Shown here piece after piece: positions 45,220 to 53,616 of a stretch of 64,000 nt of DNA (the first letter of the stretch is position 1; the number at the start of each line of letters is the position of its first letter). The notes beneath the pieces are model-generated. The model did not search any database and was not told where the DNA came from. It saw nothing but the letters and a program-made list of their open reading frames with translations. The position numbers were made by a program, and so were the translations under genes. The DNA is from Corynebacterium pseudogenitalium (lineage in GTDB: Bacteria; Actinomycetota; Actinomycetes; Mycobacteriales; Mycobacteriaceae): contig NZ_CP072934.1 in assembly GCF_024453815.1 (NCBI RefSeq), forward strand, positions 744,001-808,000, in the 5' to 3' direction.

Positions 45220-47124
45220 CTATCCGATGACTGCGAATCTGATGAGCGCACCGCCTGCGCCAAGCAGCGAGGCAATGAGCACCAAGAGCGTCGCGACGGT
45301 CGCGTCATCCCAACCATCCGCCCCTGTACGCGAATTGGGCGCGGTGTTTTTAATCTGGAACTTTCCGCCTTCTGGCTGATCAGGGGACGAAACAGTTTCG
45401 TCCCCCAAATGCTCGTCGAGAACGCTTCCGCGGGAAGGCGTAGACGAGGATGTTGTAGACTTCCGAAGTTTCGCTCGAGCGTCGGCCCCCGCCGCATTGT
45501 TGGATGGAGAGGACGCCCCTCCGATGGAGCCCTGGCCTTCGGCGCAGTTAGCCGATCCGCCGAGTTGAGCGGTGAAGTGAATTGTGTCGAGCGGATCGCC
45601 AGGAGGGTAGAACTGCCCAAACGCTTCCGAACCTGTGCTCGTAAGCGTTGCTTCTGCTGTACCGGTTACCGCAGAGTCGCTCACATCGAGGTTCGTGAAA
45701 GTGAGGTCTGCGATGGCGATGCGCCCGTAGTCGCGGGGGTCGCCTTCCATAGTGTTCGACGTCGCGTTGAGGATCAGCTGGCCGGTAGTGCCGGAGAACT
45801 GGATTTCCATGTTGGAAAAACGAGTGTCCAATACGCCCCCGTGCCCGGTAAAACGGATCGAACCGGGGTAGAGGATGGACCCCGACCGCGTCGCAGAATC
45901 AACTGCTCCCGAATTGCCGTTGAAAGTAAAGGCATTACCGCTGTCTCTAACGCCTTGGAGCTCCCACTTTCCTTTCGCGATATTGCCACGGATGTATGTA
46001 CGGAACGACTGCCGGATTCCCCACTGTGCCTCAGCAGAGGTGACTCCGTGTGAGGTGCCAGCATCACAGACGGTATTTGAAGATGCATTACCGCCTGACG
46101 GTGCTGTGGCTGAGGCATCGCGATTGCTGTGGGCCGATGCGTTGCTCGATTGGGAAGTCGGCGCTGATGCTTGGTTGCGCGCCGGGGCCGTGTTGGCAGC
46201 CGAAGCAGTCGTCCCCGGCGCCGTCGAAGAGCGGTTGGGACGGGCTGACTGTTGCGACGATGTAGCGCGCTCGTGCAACGACGTTGCGCTTCGCAAGACC
46301 TTGTCGGCGTTGGTAAACAGCCCATTGACCTCGATGAGCGTGTCGTTTACCTGTCCGAGCCAGAAAGCCGGTCCGCTTGTCGCCTTTGAACGTGTGGCGC
46401 CACTGTGCCCCTGAGCAGCTGCGTTGCTATTGTCTCCTGATGGGGACCCGAGTGTGAAGTCCGGGACTGGTCCGGCACCCGAAGCCTCCGTGAGTGAGAG
46501 ATCGATACTGATCGGGTCGAGGGGCTCGCCTGCTTCGTAGAATCCGGCGAAGATAGTTTCCCCAGAAGCGGTAAGTGAGGTGTGGCCGCTTATTGTCACT
46601 TGGCTTGCGGTGAAGTCCGGTGCGGCGTCAAGGGTGATGGTGGCCAGTACTTCTTTTTGTCCTTCTTCGACAGGGCCCACAGCTCCTGCGCCGACATACT
46701 TCCGTGTGCTGTAGTCCACCCGGAGTTCTGCGTTAGTGCCGTTGACCACCAAGATCGGGTTGCTGAGCGTCAGCTCGAGAGAGCCATCGTGGCCACTGAA
46801 GTGGACTGAGCCGGTGAAGTTGAATTGTCCGGAGGATGGGCCAGTAATCGCGGAGGATTCGGCTGGGAATTCGAATGCCGCCCCTGAGCGAGTCGCCCCT
46901 TCATCTGTGGAGATGGACCCCTTGGCGACGCCGGTTTCGATGTACTTACGGAACGATTCCCGCACACCCCAATCCATTGTTCCCGTGGATACAGTGCGGT
47001 GTGACGCGGTTTGTTCTTGTGCCGTAGCAGGGGGAGGGGTGATAGGGAGTGGGCTGAAGACGGTAGATGTGAAGCCAAGCATGCTGGCTGAAGCGGTCAA
47101 GGCGAATATGTAACGGATAGGCAT
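45220..47124 (-). CDS. htaA: Heme receptor HtaA with two HtaA domains
   Basis: 634 residues. A signal peptide (to about ATA-QEQ, residue 35), first HtaA domain (about 50-215), a long Ser/Ala/Thr/Asn-rich linker (about 220-350), second HtaA domain (about 365-530), another low-complexity stretch and a C-terminal TM helix (VATLLVLIASLLGAGGALIRF). Both domains keep the expected Tyr-His set: FRKYIE with FSGHDGS, and FRTYIR with FTGHGGV. One Cys pair (VCDAG, ANCAEG) may form a disulfide in domain 2. It captures heme at the surface. Transcribed from the promoter with two DtxR boxes at 47160-47203. Confidence 0.93.
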   Translation of the reverse strand: MPIRYIFALTASASMLGFTSTVFSPLPITPPPATAQEQTASHRTVSTGTMDWGVRESFRKYIETGVAKGSISTDEGATRSGAAFEFPAESSAITGPSSGQFNFTGSVHFSGHDGSLELTLSNPILVVNGTNAELRVDYSTRKYVGAGAVGPVEEGQKEVLATITLDAAPDFTASQVTISGHTSLTASGETIFAGFYEAGEPLDPISIDLSLTEASGAGPVPDFTLGSPSGDNSNAAAQGHSGATRSKATSGPAFWLGQVNDTLIEVNGLFTNADKVLRSATSLHERATSSQQSARPNRSSTAPGTTASAANTAPARNQASAPTSQSSNASAHSNRDASATAPSGGNASSNTVCDAGTSHGVTSAEAQWGIRQSFRTYIRGNIAKGKWELQGVRDSGNAFTFNGNSGAVDSATRSGSILYPGSIRFTGHGGVLDTRFSNMEIQFSGTTGQLILNATSNTMEGDPRDYGRIAIADLTFTNLDVSDSAVTGTAEATLTSTGSEAFGQFYPPGDPLDTIHFTAQLGGSANCAEGQGSIGGASSPSNNAAGADARAKLRKSTTSSSTPSRGSVLDEHLGDETVSSPDQPEGGKFQIKNTAPNSRTGADGWDDATVATLLVLIASLLGAGGALIRFAVIG

Positions 47125-47159
47125 AGTTCTTGCAGAAAACTCTTTAACGTTGGGATAAA

Positions 47160-47178
47160 TGAGGGTAAGCTTACCTAA
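47160..47178. promoter_or_regulatory. DtxR box 1 in the htaA / 47219 divergent promoter
   Basis: TGAGGGTAAGCTTACCTAA is a 19-bp palindrome-like match to the DtxR consensus, 36 bases before the htaA start. Centre AAGCTT is fully symmetrical. Confidence 0.8.
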
Positions 47179-47184
47179 TTAAAG

Positions 47185-47203
47185 TTAGGTGAGCATAGCC
47201 TTA
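47185..47203. promoter_or_regulatory. DtxR box 2 in the htaA / 47219 divergent promoter
   Basis: TTAGGTGAGCATAGCCTTA keeps TTAGGT, AGC and the CCT half site of the DtxR consensus. It lies 25 bp from box 1 and only 16 bases before the start of the plus-strand gene, so it could repress that gene as well. Confidence 0.7.
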
Positions 47204-47218
47204 TGAAAGGGTGTTGTT

Positions 47219-47644
47219 GTGATAGTGGACCAGGAGCCTGTAACCGAGCTCATTCCAGTCGTCTCAGAGGTGTCTCAAGGGCGGTTCGCGCCGTGGGAGC
47301 GTGCACTGTCGGCTGTAATTGCTGGCGTAGTGGTCTTTGGTGTGAGCGCCGGAAATCTGTGGGTAAGCTCCTTGGCCTGCTTGGGGTTGGTTGCACTAGT
47401 TTTTGCGCTGGCTGCGCTGCCGTCGCGACATCGTTACCAGGCATCACCGCGCGGAGGTCGTCGCTCCGGGTTTCTCGTTGGTGTGGTGTGGGCTGGGGTG
47501 GTTGCAGTCTCGCTGGTGGTGTTGTTCGCCGTGCCTGAGCGCTACACCCTTACCGGGGGCGTGCTTGCCGCCTTTGTGGCGGCAAGTGCCGTGTGGGGTG
47601 TGTTTGCGTACCTTGATAGCAGTGATGTCAAGCGCCGGGGCTAG
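47219..47644 (+). CDS. Iron-island membrane protein of unknown function
   Basis: 141 residues, GTG start at 47219 with AAAGGG about 7 nt upstream. A polar N-terminus (1-26), then four TM helices (about 27-48, 50-66, 81-103 and 109-129) and a charged C-terminus SSDVKRRG. No known domain recognised. It is divergent from htaA and shares the promoter region with two DtxR boxes; its stop overlaps the convergent hmuO stop by 4 bp. The position suggests a role in heme or iron handling, but the sequence does not prove it. Confidence 0.72.
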   Translation: MIVDQEPVTELIPVVSEVSQGRFAPWERALSAVIAGVVVFGVSAGNLWVSSLACLGLVALVFALAALPSRHRYQASPRGGRRSGFLVGVVWAGVVAVSLVVLFAVPERYTLTGGVLAAFVAASAVWGVFAYLDSSDVKRRG

Positions 47645-48294
47645 TCGAGTCGTGATGTGAGCTCCTGGAACACGGCTTCATTCAGCGTGAAGGCGTGCTT
47701 TGCTGTCTCGATGAGTTGGGCGCGTTCGTTGTCGCTCAGTTGCATGGCGTCCAAGGATGCTTTGTATTGCGCACGATATGGCGGGATTTTCCCAATCGCG
47801 GAAAAGTCGTAGAAGTTGAGGGCGTTATCGCTGAGGTTGTATTCGCTGCGAAATACCCGGGCAAGCGCCTGACCACCAGCGATGTCGCCGAGGTAGCGAA
47901 CGTAGTGGTGTGCTATCACCTCGGGGCCGTTGTTGGGGGTGAGTGCGTTGAGTTCGGCAACGTAGCGTGACGTTGCCTCGAGTGGGTGATGGTGATTTTG
48001 CCAATCCGCGCCGAGTAGCGCTGTGAGGTCGGCGGAGATTGCGTCTACCCGCTCAAGTCTCGGGTCGGCGATCTGGGCTACGGCATGGTGAGTGGCTGTG
48101 CGGCGCACCGCGGCTTCGAGTGCGGAATAGATGTGGAAGTACTGCACGGTGAGCTCGGCGACGGCTGTTGCGCTGAGCTGACCTCCGCTGAGGTTAGACA
48201 TGAAGCGGGAGGTCTCGGCACTTGCGTGTGCGGCTGTGGTCTGCTCCTTCAGGGCGACGGACAGTGGCATCTGTGTAGGGGCGATGAGGGTCAT
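47641..48294 (-). CDS. hmuO: Heme oxygenase HmuO
   Basis: 217 residues. Opens the heme ring to biliverdin, CO and Fe2+. The proximal His lies in LKEQTTAAHASAETSRFM (about residue 20), and the distal helix with Gly-rich kink is HHYVRYLGDIAGGQALARVF. ATG 48294 has GGAG 7 nt upstream; the open frame upstream crosses the DtxR box and is not used. It completes the pathway HtaA/B, HmuTUV, HmuO; a DtxR-like box lies at 48353. Confidence 0.94.
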   Translation of the reverse strand: MTLIAPTQMPLSVALKEQTTAAHASAETSRFMSNLSGGQLSATAVAELTVQYFHIYSALEAAVRRTATHHAVAQIADPRLERVDAISADLTALLGADWQNHHHPLEATSRYVAELNALTPNNGPEVIAHHYVRYLGDIAGGQALARVFRSEYNLSDNALNFYDFSAIGKIPPYRAQYKASLDAMQLSDNERAQLIETAKHAFTLNEAVFQELTSRLD

Positions 48295-48352
48295 CGGTGA
48301 CTCCGATCGTGCGTAGGTGGGGAGCGAGCGCTCCAAGCTGACGCACCAATAG

Positions 48353-48371
48353 TAAGGCAAGGCTTGCCTAA
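48353..48371. promoter_or_regulatory. DtxR-like box upstream of hmuO
   Basis: TAAGGCAAGGCTTGCCTAA is a near-perfect 19-bp palindrome with the AGG and CCT half-site cores of the DtxR consensus. It lies 59 bases before the hmuO start and fits iron repression of hmuO. Confidence 0.7.
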
Positions 48372-48396
48372 AGAAAATCGCCCAAAAGTTTAGGAT

Positions 48397-48975
48397 TTAT
48401 GCCTTGTATTTATTGCTCGTTTTATAACCGCGTGGCGTGGAAACAGTTTTGTCTCCGGGGATCCAGAATCGCCAGGGGGCATCAGCATTCTTCGAGATGC
48501 CAATACGGGGGCCACAAACCCACTCCGGGGGAGCGGTAGGTGCGGTCAAAGAGACGGATTTATGGTTGTCGGTGAGTTCAAACCCCAACGCTTCGCCCAG
48601 GTTTCCGGGACCACGCGCCAGGTTGTCTTCTTCGATGGGAAGGCGGTCGGGTTTTTGGCGGCGTCGATAGGCGATATCGTGGCCTTCGATGACCCTGCCT
48701 CCGCGCAGTAGGCATCCCTGGCCGATGCCCTCCGGTGCGCACACAATGTTGACGTTGTGGTGAATGCCGTACGAAAGATACACGTAGAAACGTCCGGGAG
48801 GGCCAAACATCGCAGCGTTTCGTGCCGTTTTGCCGCGATAGGTGTGCGCGGCGGCGTCTTCCTCGCCGAGGTATGCCTCGACCTCGGTCAATACGATGCT
48901 GACCCCGCCATGAGTGAGTGTGCACCCGAGTAGTTTCGGCGCGACGATGTTTGCGGGGCGGGAAAAGTCAATCAT
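48397..48975 (-). CDS. Alkyladenine DNA glycosylase (AAG/MPG family)
   Basis: 192 residues. Hallmarks LGCTLTHGG, LTEVEAYLGEEDAAAHTYRGKTARNAAMFGPPGRFYVYLSYGIHHNVNIVC with the catalytic Glu in EVEAY, RGPGNLGEALG, and GPRIGISKNADAPWRFW at the C-terminus. It removes alkylated and deaminated purines. Together with tag (23579) the window holds two unrelated 3-methyladenine glycosylases. ATG 48975. Confidence 0.93.
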   Translation of the reverse strand: MIDFSRPANIVAPKLLGCTLTHGGVSIVLTEVEAYLGEEDAAAHTYRGKTARNAAMFGPPGRFYVYLSYGIHHNVNIVCAPEGIGQGCLLRGGRVIEGHDIAYRRRQKPDRLPIEEDNLARGPGNLGEALGFELTDNHKSVSLTAPTAPPEWVCGPRIGISKNADAPWRFWIPGDKTVSTPRGYKTSNKYKA

Positions 48976-49123
48976 GGCCCCACCCTAACGAGAGTTCCCC
49001 AATGGTGGTTGAACGAAAGGGGGAAACACCACATGAAGTGTGGCTGGAGTTTGTTTTGTTATTTTTTTGCGTACGGTGAACACAGGAACGCTTTTCTACA
49101 CGCCACTTAGTCTAAGGAGCATC

Positions 49124-50662
49124 ATGGCAGGCAAGCGCAACTGGGCAGCAACAGCGTCGATCGCGGCAGCGTTGGGGGTAGGAACTGTTGCAGCTGTGGA
49201 TCTGACTCAGAAGAAACACTCCATTCGAAGAATTTACCCAGTCTTGGGGCGTGCGCGGTGGGCACTCGAGAAGATTCGACCGGAGCTTCAGCAGTACTTT
49301 ATTGAGCGTGACTGGGACGGCCGCCCATTCGACCGCCGCACTCGTAGTCTCATCTACTCGCGCGCGAAAGGGCAGACTTCGACCACTGCGTTCGGTACGC
49401 AAGAAAACGTCTACGAGCAGGGACACCGCTCCCTGGTGCATTCGATGCGCCCCGTAGATATGCCTGCGGAGCCGCCGCGCGTGCTGATTGGAGGCCCGCA
49501 GTGCTCCCAGCCGTACAGTGCAGCATTGCTGAACATCTCCGCTATGAGCTTCGGCTCGTTGTCTGGGCGCGCCGTCGAAGCGATGAACAAGGGAGCCAAG
49601 TTGGGCGGGTTCTACCAGGACACCGGTGAAGGCGGTCTGTCCCCGCACCACGAAAAGTACGGCGGTGACCTGGTGTGGGAAATCGGCACCGGGTACTTCG
49701 GCGCACGCACCCCGATGGGGGGATTTGATGCAGATACCTTCGCAGAGAAGGCAAAGCGGCCACAGGTGAAGATGACGCTGCTCAAGCTCTCACAGGGAGC
49801 GAAGCCTGGTTTGGGCGGTGAGCTGCCAGCCGCGAAGGCGACGAAGGAAGTTGCTGAAATTCGCGGGATCGAGGAAGGGAAGGCGTTCACGTCCCCAGGT
49901 GCGCACTCTGAATTTGATACCCCAATCGGCCTCCTGCACTTCATCGACCAGATGCGTACCCTCTCCGGGGGGAAGCCGGTTGGATTCAAACTGTGCATAG
50001 GCTCTCGTCGGGAATTCCTCTCGGTGTGCAAGGCCATGCTCGAGACTGGCATTCTGCCTGACTTCATCGTGGTCGACGGTTCCGAGGGCGGTACTGGCTC
50101 GGCGCCGAAGGAGTTTGAGGACCACGTGGGCCTGCCACTCACAGAGGGCCTGACGTTCGTGAACAATGCGTTGGTGGGCTGCGGCCTTCGCGACAAGATC
50201 AAGATCGGTGCTGCCGGCAAAATCGCCGCCGGCAACGACTTGGTGCGTCGCATGGTGCAGGGCGCGGACTTCCTGCTGAGCGCCCGCGCGATGATGATGG
50301 CCGTCGGCTGCGTGCAGGCAATGGAGTGCCACCTCGGTACGTGCCCGGCTGGTGTCGCGACGCAAGACCCGTGGCGTGAGCGTGGCCTGGATGTCGAGGA
50401 CAAATCAATGCGCGTGATGCGGTACCAGAAGGCCACCGTTTCGTCAGCGCTGCGCCTCATGGCCGCGATGGGAGTGCAAGATCCGAAGGACCTGCGCCCC
50501 GAGATGATTCGCTGCAACGACGACTACGGGAAACCCCAGACGTACCGCGAGCGCTACGAGTGGCTTCGCGACGGTCAGCTTGTCGACGGCGACGTCCCGG
50601 AGAACTGGCGCGAGGACTGGGAATCTGCGAACGCGGAGTCGTTTCTAGCGAAAGGGAAGTAG
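49124..50662 (+). CDS. Stand-alone FMN-binding glutamate-synthase-like protein
   Basis: 512 residues. An N-terminal hydrophobic helix (about 6-24), then the central FMN/glutamate synthase domain: GGPQCSQPYSAALLNISAMSFG, GEGGLSPHH, GTGYFGARTPMGGFD, VDGSEGGTGSAPKEFEDHVGLPL, AAGKIAAGNDLVRRMVQGADFLLSARAMM. Three cysteines (396, 402, 407) in the C-x5-C-x4-C spacing of the 3Fe-4S site are kept. It lacks the amidotransferase and C-terminal GXGXG domains of GltB, so it is not a complete glutamate synthase; the physiological reaction is not known. AAGGAG precedes ATG 49124. Confidence 0.88.
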   Translation: MAGKRNWAATASIAAALGVGTVAAVDLTQKKHSIRRIYPVLGRARWALEKIRPELQQYFIERDWDGRPFDRRTRSLIYSRAKGQTSTTAFGTQENVYEQGHRSLVHSMRPVDMPAEPPRVLIGGPQCSQPYSAALLNISAMSFGSLSGRAVEAMNKGAKLGGFYQDTGEGGLSPHHEKYGGDLVWEIGTGYFGARTPMGGFDADTFAEKAKRPQVKMTLLKLSQGAKPGLGGELPAAKATKEVAEIRGIEEGKAFTSPGAHSEFDTPIGLLHFIDQMRTLSGGKPVGFKLCIGSRREFLSVCKAMLETGILPDFIVVDGSEGGTGSAPKEFEDHVGLPLTEGLTFVNNALVGCGLRDKIKIGAAGKIAAGNDLVRRMVQGADFLLSARAMMMAVGCVQAMECHLGTCPAGVATQDPWRERGLDVEDKSMRVMRYQKATVSSALRLMAAMGVQDPKDLRPEMIRCNDDYGKPQTYRERYEWLRDGQLVDGDVPENWREDWESANAESFLAKGK

Positions 50663-50701
50663 CGCTTCGCTTCGGCGTGGAAAATTTGCCACAATAGGGG
50701 C

Positions 50702-50878
50702 ATGACCCTAGATGAATCACAACGCGCGAAGGAACTGGCCGAGCTTGAGGAACGCCTCGAGCTCGGCCGTAAGCACCACGAAGAACTCATGGCGCAGATG
50801 AAGGCGAAAGTCCAGGAGTTCGAAGAGCGCCAAGCTGAGCTTGAGCGAGCTATTGCGGAGCGCAAGTCCGCAAAGTAA
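50702..50878 (+). CDS. 58-residue coiled-coil micro-protein
   Basis: Translation starts MTLDESQRAKELAELEERLE and ends AELERAIAERKSAK. It is almost entirely Glu, Lys, Arg, Ala and Leu with heptad spacing, so one long helix or coiled coil. It contains no Cys or membrane segment. No Shine-Dalgarno; CACAAT ends 6 nt before the ATG. The gene lies 39 bases after the GltB-like gene and 3 bases before the convergent HAD gene end. I do not recognise a function. Confidence 0.65.
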   Translation: MTLDESQRAKELAELEERLELGRKHHEELMAQMKAKVQEFEERQAELERAIAERKSAK

Positions 50879-50881
50879 GCG

Positions 50882-51682
50882 CTATTGCTCACTGAGCCAT
50901 GCAGCAAGTCGATGCACTGCTGCATGCTCAGCGTTAGTTCCGATGACCTCGTCCGCCACCGTCTTAAGATCCGGGTGGGCGTTGCCCATCGCAACCGCTG
51001 TTCCAGCCGCCTGGAGCATCGTGTAATCGTTCAGGAAATCACCGATCGCGGCAGTTGCTTCCTGAGGCACGCCCAAGGCGTCCGCGATCGCCAGCAGCGC
51101 CTTGCCCTTGTCTGCCTCTGGGCTCATGATGTCGATCCAGTGCTGGCCACTAACTACGTGGTGTAGTCCAGGCGCGTGCGCCTGCACCCACGCCAGCGCG
51201 TCACGCTCTGCATCACCGTCCACGTAGAGCGCGACTTTCACGGGTTGTTCGAAGGGGACGTCGACAAGCGAATCCACGTTTGTGTTGGCGTGATAGTACT
51301 TTGCAATCTCCTGCTCGACTTCCTTGGATGCACCGCGCAGCGAGTAGGACTGCTCGGGGGTGCACAGCACCGCCGACGCTGAAAACGGCGCTGTTTCAAA
51401 CGCGCGTAGAAACTCGCGTACTGGCTGCTCCGGCATGGCAGTCACGTCGATTATGCGGCCGTCGTGGAAGACGACGGAACCGTTCTCCGCGATGAACGTG
51501 TGAGGCTGATGAGTGGTGAACATATCACGAAGCGTCGCGAGCTGGCGTCCCGATGCCGGCGTGACCAGGACTTCGCGGTCGTCGGCAAGGCGAAGGAGCT
51601 CCCAGAAGGCGTCGGGAATGCGCCCGTGTTCGTTGAGCAGGGTGCCGTCCATGTCGAGGGCGATGATCTTCGGGCAAGGCAT
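50882..51682 (-). CDS. HAD superfamily phosphatase, Cof type
   Basis: 266 residues. Motif I ALDMDGTLLNE with both Asp, motif II near VTPASGRQ, a C2-type cap, motif III Lys in EADKGKALL and motif IV IGDFLNDYTML. Likely hydrolyses sugar phosphates or flavin-related phosphates in the cytoplasm; the substrate cannot be told from sequence. ATG 51682 with GGAGG 9 nt upstream; an open frame upstream to 51844 has no support. Confidence 0.9.
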   Translation of the reverse strand: MPCPKIIALDMDGTLLNEHGRIPDAFWELLRLADDREVLVTPASGRQLATLRDMFTTHQPHTFIAENGSVVFHDGRIIDVTAMPEQPVREFLRAFETAPFSASAVLCTPEQSYSLRGASKEVEQEIAKYYHANTNVDSLVDVPFEQPVKVALYVDGDAERDALAWVQAHAPGLHHVVSGQHWIDIMSPEADKGKALLAIADALGVPQEATAAIGDFLNDYTMLQAAGTAVAMGNAHPDLKTVADEVIGTNAEHAAVHRLAAWLSEQ

Positions 51683-52021
51683 AGATTCGTTTCCTCCAAT
51701 GCGTTGATGTACGTGCACAGGGTACCGAAGGTAGTTTCGCGCCAGCTTGTCGACGCCACGTTGGACAAATACCGCCATCCAGCACCGGGGGTGTGTTTTG
51801 GGGGTGGGGTGCGGGTTTACTTGGCGTTGCACTACAAAGCCCACCTAAGGCGACTGATGTAACCATATCTCGCGGTGCGGTTGGTTTAGCTGGAGTATTT
51901 GTAACAAAGATGGACCAATACACGCTACGATAATTCCTGTATTGGGGGTACGGCAGCTGTGTCATGTACCCCCAAGGCAAACGTTTCCCAATTGTTCAAT
52001 TACCGCATGAAGAGGATGACT
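51683..52021. promoter_or_regulatory. Intergenic region with perfect inverted repeat before gapB
   Basis: 339 bases without a gene. TTGGGGGTAC (51942-51951) and GTACCCCCAA (51966-51975) form a perfect 10-bp inverted repeat with a 14-nt spacer, 46 bases before the gapB start. TACGAT near 51926 is a possible -10, which would put the repeat at the start of the transcript. Two G/C runs of the type G4-6/C4-6 near each other are the form described for the RamA regulator of carbon metabolism; otherwise the repeat can form an RNA hairpin. The rest (51683-51900) shows nothing. Confidence 0.5.
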
Positions 52022-53482
52022 GTGTCTACGCCTACGAATACAACGCACCAACAGGACTGGAATCACAAGCTGACCCTGGCCCAGGAAATGCTTCCGCTCA
52101 TCAGCCAGCTTCACCGTGAAAACAACGTTGTCACCTCGATTTTTGGCCGACTGCTGGTAGGTGTGACGGACATCGACATTATTAAGGCGCACCGGTACGC
52201 GCGTCGCATTGTGGAGAAGGAGCTTCCGCTCGAGGACACGTTGCCGGTGCTTCGTGAGCTTGTTCAGATGAACCTCGGCACGGCATCGATTGACCTTGGC
52301 CGTCTTGCCAGCGACTACAAGAAGTCCGGCGCGAGCGATCTGCGGGCCTACTTGAACGAGGCGCTTGCCGACGTCGTCGATACGGACTCGGAGCTCGAGC
52401 CACGCGATGTTGTGCTGTATGGTTTCGGCCGCATCGGCCGCTTGTTGGCCCGCATTCTGATTGCTCGTGAGGCGATGTACGGGGGAGCGCGCCTGCGCGC
52501 CGTCGTCGTGCGGAAGAAGGGTGACGACGACATCGTCAAGCGTGCATCTTTGCTTCGCCGCGACTCGGTGCACGGTCCATTTGACGGCACTATCACTGTG
52601 GATCACGAGAAGGAAGTCATCTGGGCCAACGGGACGCCGATCCAGATGATCTACGCGAACGACCCGGCATCCATCGATTACACCGAGTACGGCATCAAGG
52701 ATGCGATCGTCGTTGATAACACCGGTGTCTGGCGCGATGAGGCTGGCCTGAGCCAGCACCTGAAGTCCAAGGGTGTCTCCCGCGTTCTGCTGACCGCTCC
52801 AGGCAAGGGTGATATTAAGAACATTGTCTACGGCATCAACCATGCTGACATTACGGACGGTGACCAGATCCTGTCCGCGGCTTCGTGCACCACGAACGGT
52901 ATTACGCCGGTGCTGAAGGTCATCAATGATCGCTACGGCGTGGTCCACGGCCACGTTGAGACAGTGCACTCCTACACGAACGACCAGAACCTGGCCGACA
53001 ACTTCCACAAGGGGGACCGCCGCGGTCGCGCTGCTGGCCTCAACATGGTGCTGACGGAAACAGGTGCCGCAAAGGCTGTGTCGAAGGCGCTTCCCGAGTT
53101 CGAGGGCAAGCTGACCGGCAACGCGATCCGCGTTCCAACGCCTGACGTTTCTATGGCGGTGCTCAACCTCGAGCTCGAAACCGAGACGACAAAGGATGAG
53201 GTCAATAACTTCCTCCGTAAGGTCTCGACGGATTCTAACCTGCGCCAGCAGATTGACTACATCCAGTCGCCTGAGGTTGTCTCGACAGATTTGCTCGGTA
53301 CCACGCACGCTGGTGTCGTTGACGGGTTGGCGACGATTTCGGCCGGCAAGCACCTCGTGCTCTACGTCTGGTACGACAATGAGTATGGCTACTCCCACCA
53401 GGTAGTGCGAGTTGTTGAGGAGATCGCGGGTGTTCGCCCGCGCATTTACCCCGCACGGACCGTTCCGGAGGATCTGAAGTAG
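52022..53482 (+). CDS. gapB: Glyceraldehyde-3-phosphate dehydrogenase, GapB type
   Basis: 486 residues, longer than ordinary GAPDH because of an N-terminal helical extension of about 120 residues (LPLISQLHRENNVVTSIFGRLLVGVTDIDIIKAH...). Then VVLYGFGRIGRLLARIL (NAD(P) loop), SAASCTTNGITPVLK with catalytic Cys, HSYTNDQNLADNFHKGDRRGRAAGLNMVLTETGAAKAV, RVPTPDVSMAVLNLEL and VWYDNEYGYSHQVVRVV. In C. glutamicum GapB works mainly in gluconeogenesis with NADP. I use GTG 52022, which has AGAGGA about 7 nt upstream; ATGs at 52007 and 52016 are possible. Confidence 0.93.
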   Translation: MSTPTNTTHQQDWNHKLTLAQEMLPLISQLHRENNVVTSIFGRLLVGVTDIDIIKAHRYARRIVEKELPLEDTLPVLRELVQMNLGTASIDLGRLASDYKKSGASDLRAYLNEALADVVDTDSELEPRDVVLYGFGRIGRLLARILIAREAMYGGARLRAVVVRKKGDDDIVKRASLLRRDSVHGPFDGTITVDHEKEVIWANGTPIQMIYANDPASIDYTEYGIKDAIVVDNTGVWRDEAGLSQHLKSKGVSRVLLTAPGKGDIKNIVYGINHADITDGDQILSAASCTTNGITPVLKVINDRYGVVHGHVETVHSYTNDQNLADNFHKGDRRGRAAGLNMVLTETGAAKAVSKALPEFEGKLTGNAIRVPTPDVSMAVLNLELETETTKDEVNNFLRKVSTDSNLRQQIDYIQSPEVVSTDLLGTTHAGVVDGLATISAGKHLVLYVWYDNEYGYSHQVVRVVEEIAGVRPRIYPARTVPEDLK

Positions 53483-53493
53483 TCATTTCTTTT

Positions 53494-53530
53494 CATGCCC
53501 CAGGCTGCACAGGGCAGTTCCTGGGGCATG
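53494..53530 (+). terminator. Hairpin after gapB
   Basis: CATGCCCCAGG and CCTGGGGCATG pair perfectly over 11 bp with a 15-nt loop, 11 bases after the gapB stop. The downstream sequence ATGAGTTATT is not a strong T-run, so efficiency is uncertain. Confidence 0.7.
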
Positions 53531-53616
53531 ATGAGTTATTGGGGGGTGTACGTTTTTGCGCTGGGAGTTCGCAAATTGACGTTCATACACTAAGTTAAAA
53601 GCGTACGTCTTTCGGT

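Noticed and set aside
51962..53398. A 478-codon open frame opposite gapB
   Set aside because: gapB is strongly supported by motifs on the plus strand; the antisense product has no recognisable features.
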